Below, piece by piece: positions 11,975-20,296 of a stretch of 64,000 nt of DNA. The notes under the pieces were generated by a model. The model worked only from the letters and a program-made list of their open reading frames with translations. It had not been told where the DNA came from and did no database searches. Within the stretch, counting starts at the first letter, position 1. The number at the start of each line of letters is the position of its first letter. The position numbers and the translations under genes were made by a program. Origin of the DNA: Acidobacteriota bacterium (GTDB lineage: Bacteria; Acidobacteriota; Vicinamibacteria; Vicinamibacterales; SCN-69-37); assembly GCA_016716905.1 (NCBI GenBank), contig JADJUS010000004.1, positions 1,612,001 through 1,676,000 of the forward strand, given 5' to 3'.

Positions 11975-12523
11975 CTACCAGAGCGAAATTCCGCGCACGG
12001 TCAGCCAGGCCGTAGCGATGTTGAACACGATGTTCCCTGCGCCAAACGGCAGGATGACGCGCCAATACGGTACACCGGCCGCCCCCAGGGGGACCATGAC
12101 GATGTCGTTTGGCAGCGGCATCACCGCTCCATAGACAAACAGGAACGCGTAAAACTTGGCGCTGTGGATGTCAGACACCCGACGTCGCACAAACGCAATG
12201 GCCCCTGACGCCCGCGCGGGAAGGACCGCTCGCCCCGCGTGTCCCACCATGTACGACGTGGTGTCGCCGACAATGACGCCCAGGCCTGCACAGAGACCGA
12301 CAAGAAACGGATTGGCACCACCCGCAGCCGCCGTCGCGACCACCAGGTAGTACGGAAACGGAAAAATAATCGAGGTGCCGCCCAGCACTCCCGCGATGAA
12401 CACCGCCGGGAGCGTGTTGCCGCCCATTTGCGCGACGATTACTTCGGGAGACACGAAGTACAGCGCCACTGACCATGACAGCACCAGCAGCAGCACGATG
12501 GCGTACGTGACTTTGCGATTCAT
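11975..12523 (-). CDS. DedA/VTT-domain (SNARE-associated) membrane protein
   Basis: 182 residues from ATG 12523 (MNRKVTYAIVLLLV). A first membrane helix is followed by the VTT-like core: GGTSIIFPFPYYLVVATAAA, GLCAGLGVIVGDTTSYMVG and YGAVMPLPNDIVMVPLGAAG, with four to five hydrophobic segments. DedA-like proteins are flippase-type inner-membrane proteins, with some members recycling undecaprenyl phosphate or phospholipids; the small YqaA-like subgroup resembles this one most. It follows rho in the same direction after 184 bp of non-coding sequence in which I see several GGTCCAG-like copies but no gene. Confidence 0.75.
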   Translation of the reverse strand: MNRKVTYAIVLLLVLSWSVALYFVSPEVIVAQMGGNTLPAVFIAGVLGGTSIIFPFPYYLVVATAAAGGANPFLVGLCAGLGVIVGDTTSYMVGHAGRAVLPARASGAIAFVRRRVSDIHSAKFYAFLFVYGAVMPLPNDIVMVPLGAAGVPYWRVILPFGAGNIVFNIATAWLTVRGISLW

Positions 12524-12707
12524 CTGGCTGTCACGGCCGTCTCCTGATGACCTTGAGGGTCCAGATGCTTTGAGGCGGCGGCGCCGCAGCGGTCCAGAGC
12601 ACAACTGCGGTCCAGGCCACCCTGCTCCGCCGAAGCCATGTCTCGATCATGCCTGCCACCGGGCGCAGTCTAGTCCAGAGCAGCGGTGCAGGCAAACGGC
12701 GCGCGCA

Positions 12708-14108
12708 CTACCCCATCTTCTGCATCGCGGCCAGGAACTCGGCGTTCGACTTGGTCTTGAAGAGTTTGTCGATGAGCAGTTCCATGGCCTCGACCGGCGA
12801 CAGCGGGTTGAGCACCTTGCGCAGCACCCAGATCCGGTTGAGGTCGTCCTTGGTGTGCAGCAGCTCTTCCTTGCGGGTGCCGCTCTTGATGATGTCGATC
12901 GCCGGGAACACGCGCTTGTCCACCAGCTTGCGGTCCAGGTGGATTTCCATGTTGCCCGTGCCCTTGAACTCTTCAAAAATCACGTCGTCCATGCGCGAGC
13001 CCGTATCCACCAGTGCGGTCGCCATGATCGTGATGGAACCACCCTCTTCGATGTTGCGGGCCGCACCGAAGAACCGCTTCGGCTTCTGCAGCGCGTTGGA
13101 ATCAAGACCGCCTGAGAGCACTTTGCCAGACGACGGCGCCACGGTGTTGTAGGCGCGCGCGAGACGTGTGATCGAGTCGAGGAGAATGACGACGTCTTTC
13201 TTGTGCTCGACGAGACGCTTCGCTTTTTCGATGACCATCTCGGCCACCTGCACGTGACGCTGCGCGGGCTCGTCGAACGTGGACGAAATGACTTCGCCAC
13301 GCACCGACCGCTGCATGTCGGTCACTTCTTCCGGCCGCTCATCGATGAGCAGCACGATCAGATACACCTCAGGGTGATTGGTCGTAATGGACTGCGCGAT
13401 GTTCTGCAGCAGCATCGTCTTACCCGTGCGGGGCGGCGCGACGATGAGGCCGCGCTGGCCTTTGCCGATGGGCGTCATGAGGTCCATGACGCGGGCGGAG
13501 ACGTTGTCGGAGGTGGTCTCGAGCTTGAGGCGCTCCTGCGGATAGAGCGGCGTCAGGTTCTCGAAGAAGAGCTTGTTACGCGCCTGGTCGGGCGCCTCGA
13601 AGTTGACCGCTTCCACTTTGATGAGCGCGAAGTAGCGCTCGCCATCCTTGGGCGGCCGCACCTGGCCCGACACCGTATCGCCGGTCTGCAGATCAAACTT
13701 GCGGATTTGCGACGGTGACACGTAGATGTCGTCTGGGCCCGGCAGGTAGTTGTAGTCGGGCGCGCGCAGGAAGCCGAAGCCGTCCGGCAGCACTTCGAGC
13801 ACACCTTCCGAGAACAGGAACCCGCTCTGCTCGGTCTGCGCCTTGAGAATCTGGAAGATCAGATCCTGTTTGCGCATCCCTGTGGCGCCAATGACGTTGA
13901 GGTCTTTGGCCACCTGGGTGAGCTTCTGGATGCTCATGTCCTTCAGGTCATTGATGTTGAGCATCGGCGCCTTCTGGATGGGCGCGGCATCAGGGTTGTT
14001 GGCGGCTTCGGCCTCGGCTCGCGCCTGTTCGGCGGCGTATTCGAGGGCGGGGTCTGCAACAGGAAGGTCGGGGGAGCGACGTCCGGAACGTCTGGGATGG
14101 TGTGCCAT
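12708..14108 (-). CDS. rho: Transcription termination factor Rho
   Basis: 466 residues from ATG 14108. A charged N-terminal extension (about 45 residues) precedes the Rho N-terminal domain (NDLKDMSIQKLTQVAKDLNV), the cold-shock-like RNA-binding domain (DGFGFLRAPDYNYLPGPDD), and the RecA-type ATPase with Walker A APPRTGKT and the secondary-site KPKRFFGAARNIEEGGS region. Rho is a hexameric RNA translocase that ends transcription of untranslated RNA. The frame is open upstream to 14585 but that part runs through short repeats and the neighbouring gene and is not coding. A TATACT hexamer on the coding strand (14195-14190) suggests an mRNA leader of about 75 nt; autogenous control is known for rho elsewhere. 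Confidence 0.97.
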   Translation of the reverse strand: MAHHPRRSGRRSPDLPVADPALEYAAEQARAEAEAANNPDAAPIQKAPMLNINDLKDMSIQKLTQVAKDLNVIGATGMRKQDLIFQILKAQTEQSGFLFSEGVLEVLPDGFGFLRAPDYNYLPGPDDIYVSPSQIRKFDLQTGDTVSGQVRPPKDGERYFALIKVEAVNFEAPDQARNKLFFENLTPLYPQERLKLETTSDNVSARVMDLMTPIGKGQRGLIVAPPRTGKTMLLQNIAQSITTNHPEVYLIVLLIDERPEEVTDMQRSVRGEVISSTFDEPAQRHVQVAEMVIEKAKRLVEHKKDVVILLDSITRLARAYNTVAPSSGKVLSGGLDSNALQKPKRFFGAARNIEEGGSITIMATALVDTGSRMDDVIFEEFKGTGNMEIHLDRKLVDKRVFPAIDIIKSGTRKEELLHTKDDLNRIWVLRKVLNPLSPVEAMELLIDKLFKTKSNAEFLAAMQKMG

Positions 14109-14202
14109 GTGGTGCGAACTCAGAAAAACTTCAGAAAATCTGGAACCGTTTAGGTTGGTTTGGGGGAGCGAACGAGGACTAACAGCGGCAGTATAACACG
14201 GA

Positions 14203-14250
14203 GTCCAGAGGTCCCGAAGTCCTGGGGTCCTGGGGTCCCGGGGACTCTCA
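14203..14250. repeat. Degenerate 8-bp tandem repeat, GTCCTGGG type
   Basis: Five head-to-tail 8-mers: GTCCAGAG, GTCCCGAA, GTCCTGGG, GTCCTGGG, GTCCCGGG, followed by a diverged GACTCTCA. The array occupies the gap between the CoA-binding gene and rho and abuts the stop of the former. It has no coding sense; the apparent protein in the rho frame is a by-product. Confidence 0.7.
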
Positions 14251-14616
14251 ATAGTTAATGGGTGAATCGCCGATGGCCAGGATCGAGCAGGCCACGCGGG
14301 GCTTGAGGCCCAGGGCGTGGGCGCGGGCAATGACGTGGGGCTCATCGGCGCCCGGGTTGAGCCACAGCACGGCGATCCCCTTCTGGGCGATCTCGTCGAG
14401 CACCGGCAGGCTGGCTTCGGCATGCAGGTAGACGGTCGCTTCATCGATGGCGCCGGGATAGTCGAGCACGCTTGGGTAGGCCTTCTCCCCTTCCACTTCC
14501 GCCTCCGTCGGGTGAATCGGGACAACGGTGAAGCCTTGTTCGCGAAATGCACGGAGCGCTTTGTTGCCGAATTTCCGGCGGTCACGGGAGGCGCCGATCA
14601 CGGCAACGGTGGACAT
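14248..14616 (-). CDS. CoA-binding (YccU-like) domain protein
   Basis: 122 residues, a single Rossmann-type CoA_binding domain. The N-terminus STVAVIGASRDRRKFGN is the typical nucleotide-binding beta-alpha turn of this family; later elements are VVPIHP and AVLWLNPGADEP. Stand-alone members are small cytoplasmic proteins of unknown physiological role that can bind CoA. Transcribed in the direction of rho, from which a repeat-rich gap of 139 bp separates it. Confidence 0.85.
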   Translation of the reverse strand: MSTVAVIGASRDRRKFGNKALRAFREQGFTVVPIHPTEAEVEGEKAYPSVLDYPGAIDEATVYLHAEASLPVLDEIAQKGIAVLWLNPGADEPHVIARAHALGLKPRVACSILAIGDSPINY

Positions 14617-14651
14617 CCTGCCATTCTACTTGGGGCAGGACCGGAAGATCG

Positions 14652-17189
14652 CTACTGAGATCGCAGCACGACCGCGGGATCGACGCGACTCGCGCGGCGA
14701 GCTGGAATCCATGCCGCGATCACGGCGGTCGCAAGCAACACGCTCACCACGAGGGCCAGCGTCCAGGGGTCACGCGCGTCTGTCTCATAAAGGAAGGTCT
14801 GCAAGGCCTTCCCCGCCCAGTAAGTGGCGACCACGCCAACGGCTGTGCCAATCGCCACCGGCACCAACGCCTCACGGATCACCAGGCGCACCAAATCGCC
14901 TGGCGCGGCGCCGAGCGTCAGACGCACGCCCATTTCCTGTCGCCTCAGAGCGACGTTGAAGAGTGTCAACGCCAGAATGCCCGTGCCGGCGATGAGAAGT
15001 CCACACACGGCGAACGCGGTGAACAACATCGCGCGAAACCTCGGCTCGCGCAGACTTCTGTCCAACCCTTCGACGAGCGGCGTGAGCCGCACGCGACTTG
15101 CGGTACGGCTCGACAGCGCCTGGCGGTACGTCGCTGCGGTTTCCGGTGAGTCGTCTGCCATGCGGACCAGCCACGATGAGTAGAAGGCGGGTTGGGTTCC
15201 AAGGGGCACAAACATGGCCGGCCGAACCGCCTCACCGTAGAGATCGCGCAGCGCCGGCACGATACCCACGACGGTTCGCGGCACGTCGTCGGCAAGAGTG
15301 ATGGTTCGACCTATCGCCTGGTCCGCTGAGAGGTCTGGCCAGACCTCCGAGAGCGCCGCCGGATTGAGCAGGGCGACGGGTGCGCGGGTCGAGACCTCAT
15401 CCAGGGTGAACTCGCGGCCCGCGAGCAGCGGACTGCGGAGCGCGGCGAAATACCCGCCGGACACTTCGAAACGGCCGCCGCGAATGTTTCTGTCGGTCGA
15501 GAAGCCTCGCATCGCGGTGGCGCCCGATCCGACGATGCTGTCCCCGCCCGCGACGGCGATCACGCCCGGCAGCCCGACACTCTCCAGGAGGGATTGTTCG
15601 TAGCGAGCGAGACTGTCCTGAGGAGAAGGCCGCGCCGCCGGCGTCGCGCTCGGCGCTGCCTGAACGTTCACTGTATACAGGCCACGCGGATCGAGCCCCA
15701 CACCTTCGTCCAGTAGATTCGCGAAACTTCGCAGGGTGCCAGCGGCGCCAAAGACCAGCACGACCCCGAGCGCGGCTTCAACAGCGAGCAGGGTGCTCCC
15801 GCCGGCCAGTTTGCGCCGCCCGCCGCTGCCACTTGCGGTGAGCAACGCATCGGTCGGTCGTACGCGGGCCGCGCGTAGTCCCGCCCATCCGCCGGCGATG
15901 AGTGAACACAGCACCGAAGCCACGAGTGTCACTGCCACCGTCCGCGAGTCTGTAGCAGCGGCCGCATAGCGAGCCATCAATGGGGGCAGGACCGTCCGCA
16001 ACACGTCAGCGGTCCACAGCGATGCCAGGACTGCCGCGCTCGCCCCAAGCGCGCACACCAACCCGGTTTCCATCACCGTCGTGCTGATGATCCTCGCACG
16101 CGACGCCCCAAGGGCAGTCCGCAAGGCCATGTCGCGTTCGCGCACTCGTCCACGCGCCAGGATCAGTCCTGCCAGATTGGCGCACGCCAGCAGCAGCACA
16201 AGGCCGGCCGCCACGGCAATGAGCGACGCCTGCCTGGCACTTCGCTCGAACAAGGTCGCCTCAAGCGGTTCCACCCGAACGAACGGCAGCGGCGTGTCGG
16301 GACGGTCGCGCGGCCCTCGAACGCGGGGCCCGAGCGCTGCGATCAGCGCACCGATCTCCGCCGTGGCCTGATCCGTTGTAGCGCCAGGCGCCAGTCGCGC
16401 CACAGGAGCGACGGTTTGCGGCGAGGAGAACATCGCCAGGCCGTCCCACGCCGCACTGGCCATGGCCCACGATGGCGCCACGAACCCGCACGGCAACACC
16501 CCGATGATGGGTACCACGCCCGTGCTCGTCCGCAATTCTTTCGTCAGCACGTCCTGTGCCCCACCAAACTTCGACTGCCATGTCTCGTAGGACAGCAGCG
16601 CCACGCGACGGTCCTGACGGGTCTCTTCTTCCGTCACGTCACGGCCCACGACCGGCGCAACGCCGAGGATCGACAAGAGTCCCATCGATGTCTGGTGCAG
16701 CCACAACGGAGGCACTTCGTCACTCGCACCGTTCACGCGGTACGGCTCAGCGAAACCCACCACCGCCATTGGCCCCACCGTCTTGAGAGCCCCGCCCTCT
16801 TTCAGAACGGCACTCGGAAACCCACCACCGCAGGCTCCGGTCTTGAGATTGCACGCCCGAAGAAGGACCAGGCGTTCCGACTCTGCAAACGGCAATGAGC
16901 GGAACAGGATCCGGTCCACCACCGAGAACGTGGCGAGGTTGATGCCGATGCCCACGAAGAACACCGCCGCAGCTCCAATGGCGAACCCCTTCGCTCGCCA
17001 CAATGAACGGAGGACGTACCGGAGGTCAGTCATGAACGTGTCTCCATTGATTACCGGTTGGAGGCGAAGGCCGACGCCGATCGTCTGGGCGGCCACCCAC
17101 ATGCGGCCCTTGCCACGTGCGCGAGCCTCGTCCTCAAGGTCGCGGAGGACCACATCGCGCCACGGACGAGGGATCAGGAGCCGCAGCAT
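14652..17189 (-). CDS. ADOP-type ABC transporter permease (MacB/FtsX fold, duplicated)
   Basis: 845 residues. The first 50 residues (MLRLLIPRPWRDVVLRDLEDEA...) form the short 'permease prefix' seen in Acidobacterial duplicated orphan permeases. Then comes a first MacB periplasmic core with flanking helix (RYVLRSLWRAKGFAIGAAA) and a three-helix FtsX domain (ALGASRARIISTTVMETGLV), followed by a second core and a second FtsX domain (VRLTLGAAPGDLVRLVIREA). No ATPase gene is nearby, hence 'orphan'. MacB-type systems couple cytoplasmic ATP hydrolysis to periplasmic work such as export of peptides or lipoproteins; the substrate here is unknown. It lies 14 bp after padR and is surely co-transcribed with it. 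Confidence 0.9.
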   Translation of the reverse strand: MLRLLIPRPWRDVVLRDLEDEARARGKGRMWVAAQTIGVGLRLQPVINGDTFMTDLRYVLRSLWRAKGFAIGAAAVFFVGIGINLATFSVVDRILFRSLPFAESERLVLLRACNLKTGACGGGFPSAVLKEGGALKTVGPMAVVGFAEPYRVNGASDEVPPLWLHQTSMGLLSILGVAPVVGRDVTEEETRQDRRVALLSYETWQSKFGGAQDVLTKELRTSTGVVPIIGVLPCGFVAPSWAMASAAWDGLAMFSSPQTVAPVARLAPGATTDQATAEIGALIAALGPRVRGPRDRPDTPLPFVRVEPLEATLFERSARQASLIAVAAGLVLLLACANLAGLILARGRVRERDMALRTALGASRARIISTTVMETGLVCALGASAAVLASLWTADVLRTVLPPLMARYAAAATDSRTVAVTLVASVLCSLIAGGWAGLRAARVRPTDALLTASGSGGRRKLAGGSTLLAVEAALGVVLVFGAAGTLRSFANLLDEGVGLDPRGLYTVNVQAAPSATPAARPSPQDSLARYEQSLLESVGLPGVIAVAGGDSIVGSGATAMRGFSTDRNIRGGRFEVSGGYFAALRSPLLAGREFTLDEVSTRAPVALLNPAALSEVWPDLSADQAIGRTITLADDVPRTVVGIVPALRDLYGEAVRPAMFVPLGTQPAFYSSWLVRMADDSPETAATYRQALSSRTASRVRLTPLVEGLDRSLREPRFRAMLFTAFAVCGLLIAGTGILALTLFNVALRRQEMGVRLTLGAAPGDLVRLVIREALVPVAIGTAVGVVATYWAGKALQTFLYETDARDPWTLALVVSVLLATAVIAAWIPARRASRVDPAVVLRSQ

Positions 17190-17203
17190 GGTGACCTATG
17201 CGT

Positions 17204-17557
17204 TCAGGTGCGGCGGACCTTCGCCAGAACCGTTCCATCGGCAAGGCGATCGACCGCGCCTTTGGCGTTCTTGAGTGCCGCGAGGCCGGGAGGCTTCAGC
17301 TGGAAGATTCGACGGGCTTTGCCGCCGCGCACGGCGACGGGCTCCGAAAAGTATGACGTGACGTAGCTCTTGCGCTCGAGTCGCTCAAGCGCGACGTAGA
17401 TCGTGCCGCGCGACAACTCGACGCCGGCCTCGCGAAGCACCAGGTCTCGAATGGGCACCGCATAGGCGTCGTCTCGCAACCGCAACACGGCCAGCAGGAC
17501 CAGCATCTCCACTTCTCCGAGGAGCGCCGTGTCGGGCGATTTCTTCAAGAAGGCCAT
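17204..17557 (-). CDS. PadR family transcriptional regulator
   Basis: 117 residues, a winged-helix PadR protein of the short (subfamily 2-like) kind. DNA-binding elements: LGEVEMLVLLAVLRLRDDAYAVPI, then LSRGTIYVALERLERKSYV, the recognition helix and wing, then a short C-terminal dimerisation helix. A good ribosome binding site (AGGAAG) lies 7 nt before the ATG, and a CATAAT hexamer lies further upstream. In Acidobacteriota padR genes very commonly precede ADOP permeases, as here, and presumably repress them until an unknown ligand binds. Confidence 0.92.
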   Translation of the reverse strand: MAFLKKSPDTALLGEVEMLVLLAVLRLRDDAYAVPIRDLVLREAGVELSRGTIYVALERLERKSYVTSYFSEPVAVRGGKARRIFQLKPPGLAALKNAKGAVDRLADGTVLAKVRRT

Positions 17558-17622
17558 ATTGCTTCCTGATGCGGCATTATGGGGATAGGACGCCGCGCCG
17601 TCAACTCTGGCCTTGGCCGTCC

Positions 17623-18039
17623 CTACTTCGGCGAAATCAGGGGAATCACTTGCCGCCCAAGGCGGCGGTAGCGCCGGAAGTCGCTGTCCAATGTGAGCAC
17701 CTTCGCCTGACGCCGCTCTTCGGTAATGCGGACCAGGCAGGCGTCGGCCAGCGACATCGGCACATCCGCATACCGCTTCATCAGGCGACGCAGATGCTCC
17801 GCCTCCTGATCGATCTGGAACCGGCAGACGATATGCCCACGCTCGAGCAAATCGAGCAACGCATCCGGTCCTCGTGCGTCACCGCGCAGCAGGAACGCGG
17901 CTTCCGTCAGCACGGCCTCACACGTCTCAAGCGGCGGCTCGATCTCAGAAAGCCGGGCGACGGCCCAGTCGTGCCAGGTGTCCCGTTTGTTCAGATAGGC
18001 GACCAGTGGACCGGTGTCGACGATGACGTCGCGATCCAT
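17623..18039 (-). CDS. PIN-domain ribonuclease toxin (VapC-like)
   Basis: 138 residues. The PIN fold is complete: VIVDTGPLVAYLN with D8, a conserved acidic E46 in the second motif, SLADACLVR with D99, and a final VLTLDSDF with D118/D120. These four acidic positions bind the divalent metals needed to cut RNA, typically tRNA or rRNA. The start codon overlaps the stop of the upstream RHH-like gene (ATGA), the classical antitoxin-then-toxin arrangement. It is most likely an intact type II toxin. Confidence 0.87.
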   Translation of the reverse strand: MDRDVIVDTGPLVAYLNKRDTWHDWAVARLSEIEPPLETCEAVLTEAAFLLRGDARGPDALLDLLERGHIVCRFQIDQEAEHLRRLMKRYADVPMSLADACLVRITEERRQAKVLTLDSDFRRYRRLGRQVIPLISPK

Positions 18040-18287
18040 CAGCGGCCAAACCCCGCCATGTGGCGCGGGTTGGTCGAGAGATCCGCCGGGCCTTCCACGC
18101 ATCCCGCCAGGTCGGTCGTCAGCGCCGCAAACGACTTCGGGGCGTGAGCAGAATCGCCCTTGCCGGGAACCAGGTACTCAGCCAACGCCTCGCGCATCAC
18201 GAAGCTGTCGGAGACACCCTTCTCCCGGGCACGGGTCTTGAGGGCCTGCTCCAGTTCCTTTGGCAGTTTCATCGATCGGACTTTCAT
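18039..18287 (-). CDS. Ribbon-helix-helix antitoxin-like protein
   Basis: 82 residues from ATG 18287, preceded by GGGGTG; a GTG at 18296 is an alternative. The N-terminal half (MKVRSMKLPKELEQALKTRA and EKGVSDSFVMREALAEYL) has the beta-helix-helix pattern of RHH (MetJ/Arc-type) DNA-binding antitoxins. The C-terminal half, with FAALTTDLAGCVEGPADL, resembles the toxin-binding tail of VapB-like partners. It overlaps the PIN-domain gene by one codon. It should neutralise the toxin and autorepress the pair. Confidence 0.82.
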   Translation of the reverse strand: MKVRSMKLPKELEQALKTRAREKGVSDSFVMREALAEYLVPGKGDSAHAPKSFAALTTDLAGCVEGPADLSTNPRHMAGFGR

Positions 18288-18327
18288 GGGTATCACCCCG
18301 CTGGCATCACTACGCTACCACGGCAGC

Positions 18328-18909
18328 CTACCGGCGTCCAGCTTTGACGATGACCACGACAGGGTCGAGCGTCTGGGACCCCGAACGCACCGGCGAGGCC
18401 TGGATTTTTTTCACCACATCCATCCCCGAGATGACGCGGCCAAACACCGCGAATCCCTGGCCGTCGGCGTTGCGCGCGCCGCCGAAATCCAGCAGGGGTT
18501 GGGCGCCGATGCAGATGAAAAAGTCACTCGTCGCAGTGTTGGCGCCGGCGCGTGCCATGGAGACCGCCCCGTCCACATGGGTCAGGCCCGTGACACTGGT
18601 GGGCTCAAGCGCGATCGGCGGATGCCCCGGAGTGGCGGACCGCGGCGCACGGCCCCCCTGCACCACTTCAATGGGATGCTCCTTGTTCGTCTCTGTGTCG
18701 GGCCGCACCGTGCGATGAAATCTGCCGCCGTCATAGAGCCCCTCGTCGACGTACTTCAGGAAGTTCGCCGCCGTCACTGGCGCCTTCGCCACGTTGACCT
18801 CAATCGTGATGGCACCGAGCGATGTCTCGACCACCACGACCACCGGCGCCGGCGGCGCCTGCACCATCGCCCCAAGCACCACCACCGCTGATAGAAGCAC
18901 GCTGTTCAT
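18328..18909 (-). CDS. Cyclophilin-type peptidyl-prolyl cis-trans isomerase, exported
   Basis: 193 residues. A hydrophobic N-terminus (NSVLLSAVVVLGAMVQAPPAP) suggests a signal peptide or anchor. The cyclophilin domain follows: ETSLGAITIEVNVAKAPVTA, the active-site strand with GGRFHRTVRPDT (catalytic Arg and Phe), VVQGG, and GAVSMARAGANTATSDFFICIG. It accelerates prolyl bond isomerisation during folding outside the cytoplasm. It lies 4 bp downstream of the glcD-like gene. Confidence 0.93.
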   Translation of the reverse strand: MNSVLLSAVVVLGAMVQAPPAPVVVVVETSLGAITIEVNVAKAPVTAANFLKYVDEGLYDGGRFHRTVRPDTETNKEHPIEVVQGGRAPRSATPGHPPIALEPTSVTGLTHVDGAVSMARAGANTATSDFFICIGAQPLLDFGGARNADGQGFAVFGRVISGMDVVKKIQASPVRSGSQTLDPVVVIVKAGRR

Positions 18910-18913
18910 AAAT

Positions 18914-20296
18914 TCACCCGGGAAACATTTTGCCGGGATTGAGGATGCCGTGCGGGTCGAAGGCCACTTTCACCCGCCGCATCAGATCAACCGTCTCGGG
19001 CGTCAGTTCCCACTCAAGGTATTTCATCTTGGAAAATCCGATGCCGTGTTCGCCACTGATCGATCCCTCGAGCGCGATCACGCCCCTGAACAATTCTCCC
19101 TCGGCCGCGCGCGCCCTGCGCAGTTCAGCTTTGTCGCCGGGCTTCAGCATGATGTTGACGTGGATGTTGCCGTCGCCCACATGCCCGAAGCAGGGAATCC
19201 GCAGACGGTACCGGGCACGCAGCCCTTCGATCAGATCAAACAACTCCGGCACGCGCGCTTTAGGAACCACCACGTCGTGATTGACCTTGAGCGGCGTGAT
19301 CACTTTCAACGACAGCGAGATTTCCCGCCTCACGCGCCACAGTTCCTGTCGCTCGGCGTCACCAGCCGCACGGAGGAACTCCGTCGATCCGGCCTCACGA
19401 CAGGCGGCCTCCACGCGATCGGCTTCCGCGGCCACCTGTTCGGCCAGGCCATCCACCTCAAGCAGCAGGATGGCCGCAGTGCCCTCTGGCGCAAGCGATC
19501 GCACATGAAGGTTCTTCGCCACGGCATCCAGGCACTCACCATCAATCAGCTCGAGCACAGCCGGAATGACGCGCGCGCGGATCAGGCCGGTCACCGCATT
19601 CACCGCGTGGCGCACACTCGGAAACGAGGCTCGCATCGTGACCTGCACCGGCGGCTTGGGTATCAGCCGCAGGATGACCTTGGTGATGATCGCGAGCGTG
19701 CCCTCGGACCCCACCAGCAGGTGCGTCAAGTCGTAACCGACCACGTTCTTCACGACCTTGCCGCCGGTGCGGATGATCTCGCCCGTCGGCAGCACGGCCT
19801 CGAGACCCAGCACGTACTGCTTGGTCACACCGTACTTGAACGCGCGCGGTCCTCCCGCACACTCCGCGACGTTGCCGCCGATGACCGATTGCCGCAGGCT
19901 TGCCGGGTCTGGCGGATAAAACAGGCCCACCGCCTCAACGGCGTCCTGCAGATCCCCCGTCACCACGTGCGGTTCCACCACCGCCAGAAGGTTGCCTTCG
20001 TCGATGTCCAGAATGCGGTTGAGTCGCGCGAGGCTGATCACCACACCGCCCTGCGTGGGCACCGCCCCTCCGGTGTACCCCGTCCCCGCTCCACGAGGCA
20101 CAAGCGGCGTGCGAGTCTCATGGCACAACCGTGCCACCGCCGACACCTCTGCGGTATCTGCGGGCCAGACCACGGCGTCCGCGGGATGCCCGCGCTTGAG
20201 CGCATCCACACCGTAGGCTTCACGCGTCTCCTGGTCGGCCCTCACGTGGCCGGCGCCGACGATGGCGCGGAGGCGATCGAGGAGAGCGTCGGTCAC
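18914..20296 (-). CDS. glcD: FAD-linked oxidase, glycolate oxidase subunit GlcD-like
   Basis: 460 residues from GTG 20296. The FAD_binding_4 (PCMH/VAO) domain occupies the N-terminal half with the flavin-binding PRGAGTGYTGGAVPTQGG and 'GGNVAECAGGPRAFKYG'. The FAD-oxidase C domain ends with SGEHGIGFSKMKYLEWEL and HGILNPGKMFPG. The family oxidises 2-hydroxy acids such as glycolate or D-lactate. The partner subunits GlcE and GlcF are not adjacent, so a stand-alone D-2-hydroxyacid dehydrogenase role is possible. The GTG overlaps the stop of the aminotransferase gene (GTGA). Confidence 0.9.
   Translation of the reverse strand: MTDALLDRLRAIVGAGHVRADQETREAYGVDALKRGHPADAVVWPADTAEVSAVARLCHETRTPLVPRGAGTGYTGGAVPTQGGVVISLARLNRILDIDEGNLLAVVEPHVVTGDLQDAVEAVGLFYPPDPASLRQSVIGGNVAECAGGPRAFKYGVTKQYVLGLEAVLPTGEIIRTGGKVVKNVVGYDLTHLLVGSEGTLAIITKVILRLIPKPPVQVTMRASFPSVRHAVNAVTGLIRARVIPAVLELIDGECLDAVAKNLHVRSLAPEGTAAILLLEVDGLAEQVAAEADRVEAACREAGSTEFLRAAGDAERQELWRVRREISLSLKVITPLKVNHDVVVPKARVPELFDLIEGLRARYRLRIPCFGHVGDGNIHVNIMLKPGDKAELRRARAAEGELFRGVIALEGSISGEHGIGFSKMKYLEWELTPETVDLMRRVKVAFDPHGILNPGKMFPG

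Noticed and set aside
12524..12707. Possible small gene or RNA between the DedA-family gene and rho
   Set aside because: Several GGTCCAG-like copies and a GC-rich palindrome are visible, but no consistent start, ribosome binding site or structure.
14109..14585. N-terminal extension of rho
   Set aside because: The frame continues through 8-bp repeats and an antisense-like stretch of the CoA-binding gene; rho homology starts only after 14108.
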